A DNA stretch of 20,106 nt from Bacilli bacterium. GTDB lineage: Bacteria; Bacillota_I; Bacilli_A; RF39; UBA660. Made by a program: the position numbers and the translations under genes. A model generated the notes under the pieces. That model worked only from the letters and a program-made list of their open reading frames with translations. It had not been told where the DNA came from and ran no database searches. Positions 1 to 6,780 of the stretch are shown here, piece after piece (position 1 is the stretch's first letter; every line of letters starts with the position of its first letter). The stretch is from contig JAFZPS010000037.1 in assembly GCA_017550205.1 (NCBI GenBank), forward strand, positions 1 to 20,106. Reading direction: 5' to 3'.

Positions 1-947
1 ACGATACCAGTACCATCTTCCATAGTTACATAGTTATCACATGTTACTATGAATGATTTCTTATTACTTGGTACTTCAAGTATTGGCATTAATTGTTCAT
101 ACTCTCTGTTTTCTAAATCTTTACCTTTATATTCTTCTACTACTTCATAGTCTTCACCTAATACTTTATCTGCTAAAGCTTTAGCTAAGATAAAGTTATA
201 TCCTTTAGATAAACATTTAACATAAGTTTCTTCAGGATTAACACATAATGCTATATTAGACATTAATGTCCATGGAGTAGTTGTCCAAACTAAGTAATAA
301 GTATTATCTTCATCTTTTGCTTTGAATGGAACATATACTGTATTAACAGTTATTTCTTTATAACCTTGAGCTACTTCATGTGAAGCAAGTCCTGTTCCAC
401 ATCTAGGGCACCAAGGAACAATCTTTAATCCATCATAGATATATCCATCATCAAATATCTTCTTTAAAATCCACCATTCAGTTTCAATGTAATTATTATC
501 ATATGTTACATATGGGTGCTCTAAATCGATGAATTGTCCCATTTCTTTAGTAAACTTAGTAAAGAATTTTTCATTCTTCCAAACACTTTCTCTACACTTT
601 TGGTTGAATTCTTTAATACCATATTTTTCAATATCACCTTTACCATTGAATCCTAATTCTTTTTCTACTTGAACTTCTACTGGTAAACCATGAGTATCCC
701 ATCCAACTTTTCTAACTACTTTATACCCTTGCATTGATTTATATTTACAAACAGTATCTTTAATTAGTTTAGCTAACATATGGTGAATTCCAGGCATACC
801 ATTAGCTGTTGCTGGACCATCATAGAATACATATTTTTTATCTTTTCCTTCTAAGCTTCTTTCAAATATTTTTTCTTTTTCAAAATACTCACTATATTTC
901 TTTTCTATTTCATTAATTTTTCCTTGTTCTAGTTTTTTAAATTCCAT
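1..947 (-). CDS. ileS: Isoleucyl-tRNA synthetase, N-terminal part (cut by window edge)
   Basis: Class Ia aminoacyl-tRNA synthetase that charges tRNA-Ile in the cytoplasm. About 315 N-terminal residues are visible; the rest lies beyond position 1. The start ATG at 947 follows AGGAGG at good spacing. Visible landmarks: YDGPATANG at about residues 42-50, then P-GIHH at 53-56 where the class I HIGH motif sits, WDTHGLPVE, and the start of the CP1 editing insertion with WCPRCGTGL and VWTTTPWT. The WDTHGLPVEVQVEKEL stretch resembles the eukaryote-like IleRS2 type. The signature reads G-I-H-H, not H-x-G-H, an exchange known in some IleRS2 enzymes. The gene starts 11 nt after the antiporter stop codon and shares its T-box leader, so expression should rise when tRNA-Ile is uncharged. 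Identity is very secure; the IleRS2 subtype is probable. Confidence 0.97.
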   Translation of the reverse strand, partial: MEFKKLEQGKINEIEKKYSEYFEKEKIFERSLEGKDKKYVFYDGPATANGMPGIHHMLAKLIKDTVCKYKSMQGYKVVRKVGWDTHGLPVEVQVEKELGFNGKGDIEKYGIKEFNQKCRESVWKNEKFFTKFTKEMGQFIDLEHPYVTYDNNYIETEWWILKKIFDDGYIYDGLKIVPWCPRCGTGLASHEVAQGYKEITVNTVYVPFKAKDEDNTYYLVWTTTPWTLMSNIALCVNPEETYVKCLSKGYNFILAKALADKVLGEDYEVVEEYKGKDLENREYEQLMPILEVPSNKKSFIVTCDNYVTMEDGTGI

Positions 948-958
948 GTTTATTCCTC

Positions 959-1915
959 CTAACTAAATATTACATAACTGTAATACATTGCAAAAATTAT
1001 TAAAAATAATATTCCTTCTTTTTTACTAATCTTATAATCATTATATGAAAACATAAATAATAATGCCGATGCAATTATCATTACTGATATATCAACATAA
1101 CTAAAATTAATTATTCCTACTCCTCCAAGTAAACTTGTAGGTATTCCTATTACCATTCCTATATTAAATATATTAGATCCTACTACATTACCTATAGCTA
1201 TATCATATTCTCCTTTACGAGTAGCTGTAATACTTGTTACTAATTCTGGAAGAGATGTTCCTAAAGCTATTATTGTTAATGATATGAGTCTTTCTGTAAC
1301 TCCAATTGATTTAGCAATTAAACTTGCATTATCTACTACAAAGTTACTTCCTAGTATTATTCCTATTAAACCAAGTAATGTATATATAATTGATTTAAAT
1401 ATTGGTAATTTTTTTTCTTCTTTTGGTTCTTCTTTATCTATTTTCTTCTTAGATATTGAGATTAAATAATATATAAATATTGAGAAGAATAAAAGTAAGA
1501 TTATTCCATCACTTCTAGTAAATGCATTATTTACTGTCTTATCAAATATATGATCTGATAGAAGTACTGCAAAAAGAGTTGTTATTAACATTGTAATTGG
1601 TAATTCTTTTTTTATTGTATTATTCTTTACAACAAGTGAATGAAATACTGCACTTAATCCTATTATCAGTAATATGTTTAATATATTACTTCCTATGACA
1701 TTTCCTAATACTATATCTCCGTTACCAGATATAATTGATTTAATACTTACTGCTAATTCTGGAACACTAGTACCAAATGCTACTATAGTTAAAGCTATAA
1801 GCATTTTAGATACTTTTAGATTTGTAGCTATTCCACTAGCTCCATCTACAAATAAATCCGCTCCTTTTATCAGTATTACAAATCCTAATATCAATAAAAA
1901 TATGTTTAGTATCAT
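959..1915 (-). CDS. Ca2+/cation antiporter, CaCA family (YrbG-like)
   Basis: Integral membrane exchanger, 318 residues, the usual size for bacterial K+-dependent Na+/Ca2+ exchanger-like proteins. Both alpha repeats that build the ion site are present: GTSVPEL at residues 48-54 followed by GNVIGSN, and GTSLPEL at 219-225 followed by GNVVGSN. A charged linker rich in Lys and Glu (about 156-171) separates two hydrophobic halves of about five helices each, the classic inverted duplication. The ATG at 1915 follows AAAGGGTG at a 5-nt spacing. It is the first gene after the T-box leader and lies 11 nt upstream of ileS, so it should share tRNA-Ile-dependent control. The transported ion cannot be read from the sequence; Ca2+ with Na+ or H+ is the family default. 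Confidence 0.93.
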   Translation of the reverse strand: MILNIFLLILGFVILIKGADLFVDGASGIATNLKVSKMLIALTIVAFGTSVPELAVSIKSIISGNGDIVLGNVIGSNILNILLIIGLSAVFHSLVVKNNTIKKELPITMLITTLFAVLLSDHIFDKTVNNAFTRSDGIILLLFFSIFIYYLISISKKKIDKEEPKEEKKLPIFKSIIYTLLGLIGIILGSNFVVDNASLIAKSIGVTERLISLTIIALGTSLPELVTSITATRKGEYDIAIGNVVGSNIFNIGMVIGIPTSLLGGVGIINFSYVDISVMIIASALLFMFSYNDYKISKKEGILFLIIFAMYYSYVIFS

Positions 1916-1950
1916 AGCATCACCCTTTTTATTATATTATGAACAAGAAA

Positions 1951-2166
1951 AATAAAAAGAACTTCAATCCCTAAGGACGAAGTTCTCGTGGTACCACCTT
2001 AATTTGTAAGTAAAACTTACCTCTATACTATAACGCGTCACCGTATTTATCTTATCCATAAATAGCACTTGAAAGTGATCTAAGTATTTCTTCATTACCT
2101 GTTTTCACCTCACACAGGCTCTCTACAAAATTCAAAATACTCCGTCTTTCGCATTTGCTTTACGCA
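1951..2166 (-). promoter_or_regulatory. T-box riboswitch leader, tRNA-Ile type, with intrinsic terminator
   Basis: On the minus strand the leader carries the hallmark AAGGTGGTACCACGAG (1985-2000), the T-box bulge that binds the tRNA CCA end. It is followed by the competing terminator GAACTTC...GAAGTTC (arms 1958-1965 and 1979-1986) and a U-rich run. Upstream, Stem I has AGAGAG and a distal CCTGT/ACAGG helix. A GAAAG/CTTTC helix below and GTATTT/AAATAC above enclose an internal loop whose 3' side reads TTAGATCA, and whose 5' side has AGTA. The triplet ATC at 2077-2079, followed by the conserved A, is the likely Ile specifier. A small GTAAG/CTTAC Stem III precedes the T-box. The specifier reading fits ileS being downstream. 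Confidence 0.95.
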
Positions 2167-2170
2167 CATT

Positions 2171-2199
2171 AATATAACATATTTATATTATTTTTACAA
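2171..2199 (-). promoter_or_regulatory. Promoter of the T-box / antiporter / ileS unit
   Basis: On the minus strand a -35 TTGTAA (2194-2199) and a -10 TATATT (2171-2176) are separated by 17 nt, with TGT directly before the -10 (extended -10). The -35 starts inside the last codons of the preceding gene, which ends at 2200, so there is almost no intergenic space. Transcription would start near 2164, just upstream of Stem I. Confidence 0.75.
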
Positions 2200-2940
2200 C
2201 TATTTTTCTAATACTTTTTGTTTTTCTATTGGTGTTCCAAATTTTGGAATATAATATTCATCTACACAGTTTTCTACTGGTACTGTATTTACGTATAATA
2301 TACAAGAACCACCATTTCTTCCAAGGTATCTACCATATGCTTCTGTTGCAATACCAACTGCTTCATATCCTTCAACTGAATCTATTTGTGTTCTTGGACC
2401 ATCTATAGAGATAGGCATTACAATGATATGTTGATATGTATCATATGAATTTTCTCCATAAGAAGTTATTTCATAATCTACTGGAGTACCAAAATTATTA
2501 TATGAATATTTACCTTTAGAATCAACTGAAGTAGCATTAGCTTTTACTTCAACAACATTTTCAAATAATATATATCCAGCATAATACATATCTAAAAGTC
2601 TACCATATGTTGATGCACTAATTCCTACTGGTTTATAACCTGGATGTCCTTCAAATACTTTTGGAGATCCTATAGGGTCATCTATACCAACTGCAACTAT
2701 ATGTTCTCCTGGAGCAAATGTTACTTCAAGAAGATCTTCATCATATTCTACAGTAGTTTCAAAATATTCTTCTAAATCTCCCTCTGTTTCATTATCTATA
2801 TTATCATTCATAGATAAAGTTTCATATGGTTGTCCATTATCTGGTTTTGGTGTAAAACAAGCTTTTAAAAGCAGTATTATAGCAAGGCTTATTACTCCAC
2901 TTATAAATATTTCAGTTAATGATTTGCTTCTAGAACTCAT
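2200..2940 (-). CDS. Membrane-anchored protein of unknown function with an internally duplicated domain
   Basis: Unrecognised. An in-frame TTG at 2958 would add six residues, but AAGAAGGGG lies within that extension and serves ATG 2940, giving 246 residues. Residues 11-26 form one hydrophobic helix. Cys28 follows in LLLKAC, a poor lipobox because of Lys at -2, so a signal anchor is more likely. Residues 31-70 are acidic linker. The extracytoplasmic part has two copies of one unit: residues 80-155 (HIVAVGIDDP...GYKPVGISASTYGRL...YILFENVVEV...NFGTPVD) and 171-239 (HIIVMPISIDGP...GYEAVGIATEAYGRYL...CILYVNTVPVE...KFGTPIE). It lies between divIVA and ileS with its own promoter; a cell-envelope or division role is only a guess from position. 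Confidence 0.85.
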   Translation of the reverse strand: MSSRSKSLTEIFISGVISLAIILLLKACFTPKPDNGQPYETLSMNDNIDNETEGDLEEYFETTVEYDEDLLEVTFAPGEHIVAVGIDDPIGSPKVFEGHPGYKPVGISASTYGRLLDMYYAGYILFENVVEVKANATSVDSKGKYSYNNFGTPVDYEITSYGENSYDTYQHIIVMPISIDGPRTQIDSVEGYEAVGIATEAYGRYLGRNGGSCILYVNTVPVENCVDEYYIPKFGTPIEKQKVLEK

Positions 2941-2968
2941 TAAATCCCCTTCTTTCAAAAGTGGATAT

Positions 2969-2997
2969 ATTATACTACAAAATCAAAAAAAAAGCAA
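2969..2997 (-). promoter_or_regulatory. Promoter overlapping the divIVA terminator
   Basis: On the minus strand TTGCTT (2992-2997) and TATAAT (2969-2974) are exactly 17 nt apart. The -35 lies within the descending arm of the divIVA terminator hairpin and the spacer is mostly its U-tract. It would drive the duplicated-domain membrane protein. Confidence 0.65.
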
Positions 2998-3010
2998 GAT
3001 TTCTTGCTTT
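2983..3010 (-). terminator. Intrinsic terminator after divIVA
   Basis: Perfect 8-bp hairpin AAAGCAAG-AAAT-CTTGCTTT (arms 3003-3010 and 2991-2998) followed by six more T on the minus strand. The hairpin begins on the last A of the divIVA TAA stop codon. Confidence 0.9.
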
Positions 3011-3447
3011 TATTCATCCTCTAATTTTAATATTTCTATTTCTTCTACTACGGCCATTTGTTGTTCCATAATAGATTTTAATTTTCTTTTAAAGATTCTC
3101 ATATTTCTTTCTAAGGTATCAGCTTGTAGTTCTATTTTTTCTGCTCTTAGAAGGGCTTCGTTAACAATTCTTGATGCATTATGTTTAGCATCATTAACAA
3201 TCATATCACTTTCTTCTCTAGCCATTCGTTTAATATTATCTCCTGTTTCTTCAGCTCTTACGATTGCACTTTTTAGATTGTCCTCTATTTCTCTATAGTG
3301 TTGTAATTCTTTTTTTAATTCTTCTATTTCAGCATTTTGTTTTCTTACTCTAGTAATAATTCCTTCTGTTTCTCTTATTACATCACCAACAAACTGATTT
3401 ACTTCATTACGATTATATCCATTAGCTTCATAACTAAATTTTTCCAT
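3010..3447 (-). CDS. divIVA: DivIVA-family cell division / polarity protein
   Basis: A 145-residue coiled-coil protein that in this family binds negatively curved membrane at septa and poles. The N-terminal segment NGYNRNEVNQFV (residues 9-20) matches the DivIVA membrane-targeting domain (GYdr.EVd.Fl). From about residue 25 to 142 it is heptad-rich, charged coiled coil, with no long C-terminal tail, so it is on the short side (B. subtilis DivIVA is about 164). ATG 3447 is preceded by GAGGTGA. It lies 29 nt downstream of sepF and probably shares its transcript, which ends at the hairpin overlapping the stop codon. The sepF-divIVA-ileS order is the classic Gram-positive arrangement. Identity is secure at family level; a GpsB-like paralogue is less likely given the neighbours. 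Confidence 0.92.
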   Translation of the reverse strand: MEKFSYEANGYNRNEVNQFVGDVIRETEGIITRVRKQNAEIEELKKELQHYREIEDNLKSAIVRAEETGDNIKRMAREESDMIVNDAKHNASRIVNEALLRAEKIELQADTLERNMRIFKRKLKSIMEQQMAVVEEIEILKLEDE

Positions 3448-3476
3448 ATAATCACCTCATAATGAGTTATTTAATT

Positions 3477-3899
3477 TTAAAAGAAATCTTCTTCATCTTC
3501 CTTACTATCTTTTTTACCTCTTGCAGATTTAGCATTATCTTCACTAATGTTTCCTTCTACATTTACATTATTAGGTGTACATAAGAATATTCCTCCACCC
3601 AATTTTTGTAGATCACCACCAATTGCATAAATAGTTCCATATAAGAAATCTACTATTCTCTTTGCTTGGTCTGGTGTTACTCTTTTTAAATTAACTACTA
3701 CAGCACTTCTATTTTTTAAGTAGTCTGCGATTTGTTGACTTTCTGAATATGCACGTGGTTCTAGTAATATCATTTTAGAACCAGCTATACCGTTTTGTTC
3801 ACTATATTCTTCTTTTGATGTTTTATAGTATGCATCTTCTCCTGCTTCTTCTACATTATCATCATTTCCACCGAATAATCCTTTTAATTTATCTTTCAT
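3477..3899 (-). CDS. sepF: Cell division protein SepF
   Basis: SepF tethers FtsZ to the membrane and organises the Z-ring. The start is set at ATG 3899 (140 residues), because the ATG four codons upstream lies inside the AUGGAGG ribosome binding site. The N-terminus [11 protein letters not shown] is the amphipathic membrane-binding helix typical of SepF. A low-complexity acidic linker covers about residues 11-40. The SepF fold covers about 43-118 and includes [17 protein letters not shown], the VVVNLKR strand, [14 protein letters not shown] and a final [10 protein letters not shown]. The tail is charged. It is the first gene of the sepF-divIVA pair with its own promoter upstream. The usual neighbours ylmE, ylmG and ylmH are not in this window. 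Confidence 0.95.
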   Translation of the reverse strand: MKDKLKGLFGGNDDNVEEAGEDAYYKTSKEEYSEQNGIAGSKMILLEPRAYSESQQIADYLKNRSAVVVNLKRVTPDQAKRIVDFLYGTIYAIGGDLQKLGGGIFLCTPNNVNVEGNISEDNAKSARGKKDSKEDEEDFF

Positions 3900-3936
3900 A
3901 TTTTCCTCCATATTATTTCATTATATTATATTAATT

Positions 3937-3966
3937 ATTTTATCATATATATTTAGTTATCTACAA
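3937..3966 (-). promoter_or_regulatory. Promoter of sepF-divIVA
   Basis: On the minus strand TTGTAG (3961-3966) and TAAAAT (3937-3942) are 18 nt apart, with TGA immediately upstream of the -10 (extended -10). It lies in the 91-nt AT-rich gap between herA and sepF. No convincing terminator for herA is seen in that gap, so read-through is possible. Confidence 0.6.
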
Positions 3967-3990
3967 TAATATTTACGTATTGTTTACACT

Positions 3991-5889
3991 TTATATTACT
4001 TGATTATTGTCAATAAGTGTTGGTTGTTGTGACTGAGCATAATGTGTTTGTACTGTTTGCTCCATTATTCTTCCAACTTCACTTGATGAAGGTGTTTGTG
4101 GTGTATTACTTGGTGAAGTTTGTTCTTGCTTATACCATACAGTTTTTAAATCAACATTATTTGATAATGGTGTTGGACTAGGTAATTCTAAATGCATTAC
4201 TGTTGGTACTTTAAATGCTTGACCAAATGCTATACAATTCCCTGGTTTTAAATTTTTTAACTGTAATACTACTTCTTCTGATATATTAGGTATCATTTCT
4301 TTTATGTATTTTAAATCAACAGGATGAGCTGTTCTTAATATAATAAAGTTAGCACATTGTGATACACATGTATCTGATAATTCACTAGGTCTTTGTGTAA
4401 TAAGAGCTAAGAATATACCATATTTTCTTCCTTCTTTAGATATACGTTCAAATATGTTATAACCTAATAATTCTACATCTATATCTTTTTGAACATAACG
4501 ATGTGCTTCTTCAATAATTATGTGATAAGCATGAGAACCTCTTGGTACAGTTTCACTTGCTTTTACAAATAGCATCTTTGAAATTATTTTTGTAATAACT
4601 TTTGCTATTCTATCATCTACATAATTTATATTAAAATTAATTATTTGAGCTTTTTCATTATTTATTCTTATTAATTTATCAATATATTCATCTCTAGTTA
4701 CATATTCTGGATATGTAAAGTATTCTTTATTATCACCAGTAGCTAAAGTATGAAGTCTGACACTTAATACGTTAGCTGTATCAAATACTTTATTACTTTT
4801 AAGAATACCTTCACTAATTAGAGAGAAATCCATTGCTTCTTCTAAGTCATTTAGTGTATAAAATTTATTTAATTCATCTTCTGGTATTTCTAGACTATCT
4901 TCTAAAATATATGTTCTTATGAATTCAACAACAAGTTCCATTTCTTGCATTTTACCTGTTTTATCAATATATAAACATTGTTTAAATGTTCTTATATAAC
5001 CAGGTTGAACTATTTGTGTTTCTAGATTTAATGTAGGAGTATTGAATTTAGTTAGTACACCTACTACTTGATCTCTTATTTTAGTTGAATCTGCTCCACT
5101 TAATAATATATCTTGTAGAGCGCGTGCTATAATATCATTTTTTCTTTTAATTACATTTTCACTAGTACCAGTAAGTATTGGAACTAATTTTAATGTTTTT
5201 TCTATAATTGGTAATTGTGTAGGACTAGTAGCATCTAATAATAATGCTAAGTCATCTACATCTAATAACCAAATTGGTATTCTAAGTATTTCTGTATCTG
5301 GATTTAATATATTTGTAGTATATGATTTATAATTTAGTTTTGGATTTATTGTGTGTAATTTAGAGAAAGCATTATTATATTCTCCATATGCATCAAAGAA
5401 GAACATACTTGAGTTTAATGGTGGATTATCTGTAGCTGTATATAATTTTTGTAGTATTGATGCTATTCCACTACTTTTTCCACTACCAGTATTTCCTATT
5501 ATAGTAAAATGACTATTAAAGAATTCATTTATAGCTACATTTATTCTATATCCTTGATATATATTACTTATACCAAAGTTTGTATATCCAAATTGTAATT
5601 GTTGTTTTCCATATAATAATTCTAATTCTTCTGATTTTATAATTCTAATAGTTGATTTAAAGGATGGTTTTATACTACTACCAGGAGTAAATATATTATT
5701 TTTTATTTCACCAACTATGTTTGCAGTCATAATAGTTTGATTAGTATTAACTATTTCTGCAACTACTTTTCTATCTGTACCGTCTTCAAAAATAACGTGT
5801 AAATTAATTAAATTAGGTTGTTGATTAATATCAATATCTAGTTTAATTATTACACTATTATCAATAATTTCCTGTATTCTTCCTAGCAT
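3991..5889 (-). CDS. HerA-like hexameric ATPase (DUF87/HerA family)
   Basis: A 632-residue P-loop ATPase of the FtsK-HerA superfamily, which in characterised members pumps or processes DNA as a hexamer. The start is taken as ATG 5889, preceded by AAAGGG at 8 nt; a GTG three codons upstream overlaps that site. An N-terminal beta-rich HAS-barrel-like region occupies about residues 1-110. Walker A is GNTGSGKS at 132-139. Walker B is IIIEEAH with Glu-Glu at 460-461, followed by the HerA-typical RISKEGRKYG...LITQRPSEL segment and an arginine-containing ILRTAHPVD. The last 60 residues are Pro/Ser/Gln-rich and look disordered. HerA usually works with a NurA nuclease, but no nuclease gene adjoins it here. 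It has its own promoter and seems monocistronic. Confidence 0.88.
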   Translation of the reverse strand: MLGRIQEIIDNSVIIKLDIDINQQPNLINLHVIFEDGTDRKVVAEIVNTNQTIMTANIVGEIKNNIFTPGSSIKPSFKSTIRIIKSEELELLYGKQQLQFGYTNFGISNIYQGYRINVAINEFFNSHFTIIGNTGSGKSSGIASILQKLYTATDNPPLNSSMFFFDAYGEYNNAFSKLHTINPKLNYKSYTTNILNPDTEILRIPIWLLDVDDLALLLDATSPTQLPIIEKTLKLVPILTGTSENVIKRKNDIIARALQDILLSGADSTKIRDQVVGVLTKFNTPTLNLETQIVQPGYIRTFKQCLYIDKTGKMQEMELVVEFIRTYILEDSLEIPEDELNKFYTLNDLEEAMDFSLISEGILKSNKVFDTANVLSVRLHTLATGDNKEYFTYPEYVTRDEYIDKLIRINNEKAQIINFNINYVDDRIAKVITKIISKMLFVKASETVPRGSHAYHIIIEEAHRYVQKDIDVELLGYNIFERISKEGRKYGIFLALITQRPSELSDTCVSQCANFIILRTAHPVDLKYIKEMIPNISEEVVLQLKNLKPGNCIAFGQAFKVPTVMHLELPSPTPLSNNVDLKTVWYKQEQTSPSNTPQTPSSSEVGRIMEQTVQTHYAQSQQPTLIDNNQVI

Positions 5890-5918
5890 AGCCTTCACCC
5901 TTTATTCTACTATATAAT

Positions 5919-5927
5919 AGTATATCA
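5919..5927 (-). promoter_or_regulatory. Extended -10 promoter element of herA
   Basis: On the minus strand TGA-TATACT (-10 at 5919-5924) lies upstream of herA. The -35 region is only a T-rich run. Directly downstream is a small perfect inverted repeat, TACTAT-TAT-ATAGTA (5907-5921), overlapping the -10; it could be an operator or chance in AT-rich DNA. Confidence 0.5.
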
Positions 5928-5937
5928 AATATTTAAA

Positions 5938-5970
5938 GAAAAAAAAAGAAAGTTTTTGATTTTTCTTTCT
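5938..5970 (-). terminator. Weak intrinsic terminator after the PP2C gene
   Basis: Arms AGAAAG (5965-5970) and CTTTCT (5947-5952) enclose a 12-nt A-rich loop and are followed by about nine T on the minus strand. The hairpin overlaps the TAG stop codon. Six base pairs with a long loop is weak, so read-through into herA is possible. Confidence 0.45.
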
Positions 5971-6763
5971 ATTTTATATAAATTGCTCCACTAGCATTAT
6001 CTCTTCCTTTAAAAGGAACTACATAATTAGCAGTAAACTTTCTTTTCAATGTTATTGGTATTTTTAATTTTTGATCTACATAAACAGCTTCATTTATAAT
6101 GGCATTTAATAAGCATTCTTTCTTTGTTTTTCTTATTAATGTTTTTATCTTAGTATCAGTAATCATATCTGTAACTCCATCTGTTAGCAAGAAAATCATA
6201 TCATAATCATTATCTATTATTTTAGTTGATACTGTACATAGTTCATCACAAATACCAATACATGCAGTTATAACATTATTATTTGAAAAGAATCTTAAAT
6301 GATCTTTTTTAACTCCACCAAATTTATGATACATCCAAACATCAGAATCATCTTCAGTTACTTGAATTAGTTTTCTGTTTTTATAAATATAAGCTCTTGA
6401 ATCTCCTACATTAAATATAATTGTTTTTTTCTTATTTACTATGGCTAATGTTAGTGTAGTACCAAGTTTATCTTTACCATATTTTTTTATTAGATTTTTA
6501 TTTAGTGTTTTAATATATTTTGTTAGTAAACTAATTACTTTATCATTATCATTTAATACTTTTATATCTTTATTAATAAACCATTTGTGTAGATACATTA
6601 TTACATAATTAGCTGCGATATCTCCAAATGATTTACCACCCATTCCATCTGCTACTATTAGGAGTTTTATATTATTATCTTTTGGATGGTTAATAGATAA
6701 AGTTGCATCTTCATTCTTTTCTCTAATTAATCCTTTATCAGTCTTAGCATCAAGTATTTCCAT
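5969..6763 (-). CDS. prpC: PP2C-type serine/threonine protein phosphatase
   Basis: Soluble metal-dependent phosphatase, 264 residues, close to the PrpC/Stp length of about 250. PPM motifs in order: TDKGLIREKNED (8-19, with Arg14, Asn17, Asp19), VADGMGG (37-43, metal ligand Asp39), LGTTLTLAIV, FNVGDSRAYI, FLLTDGVTDM (metal Asp) and the final GRDN (253-256, Asp255). The motif after the last Asp is ASGAIYIK where DNITVIVV is usual, a mild deviation. SD AGAGGTGA precedes ATG 6763. It lies 17 nt after the NagZ-like gene, in the same operon. The partner PASTA Ser/Thr kinase (PrkC), often next to prpC, is not in this window. Such pairs control cell-wall synthesis and division, which would suit the neighbours. 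Confidence 0.93.
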   Translation of the reverse strand: MEILDAKTDKGLIREKNEDATLSINHPKDNNIKLLIVADGMGGKSFGDIAANYVIMYLHKWFINKDIKVLNDNDKVISLLTKYIKTLNKNLIKKYGKDKLGTTLTLAIVNKKKTIIFNVGDSRAYIYKNRKLIQVTEDDSDVWMYHKFGGVKKDHLRFFSNNNVITACIGICDELCTVSTKIIDNDYDMIFLLTDGVTDMITDTKIKTLIRKTKKECLLNAIINEAVYVDQKLKIPITLKRKFTANYVVPFKGRDNASGAIYIK

Positions 6764-6780
6764 ATAAAACTCACCTCTTT

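Noticed and set aside
1284..1955. Open plus-strand frames opposite the antiporter gene (61 and 93 codons)
   Set aside because: They are antisense shadows of a well-supported membrane-protein gene, lack ribosome binding sites, and show no recognisable protein features.
2941..2958. Upstream TTG start adding six residues to the duplicated-domain protein
   Set aside because: The extension contains the AAGAAGGGG ribosome binding site that serves ATG 2940. The same logic rejects the upstream ATG of sepF at 3911 and makes the GTG of herA at 5898 unlikely.
2924..3298. A 124-codon plus-strand frame opposite divIVA
   Set aside because: Its Ser/Leu/Ile-rich sequence is the reverse of the charged coiled-coil gene, and it crosses the divIVA terminator and the next promoter.
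3961..3983. Terminator after herA
   Set aside because: A loose ACAATA/TATTGT inverted repeat exists but has a long loop and no following U-tract; it overlaps the sepF -35.
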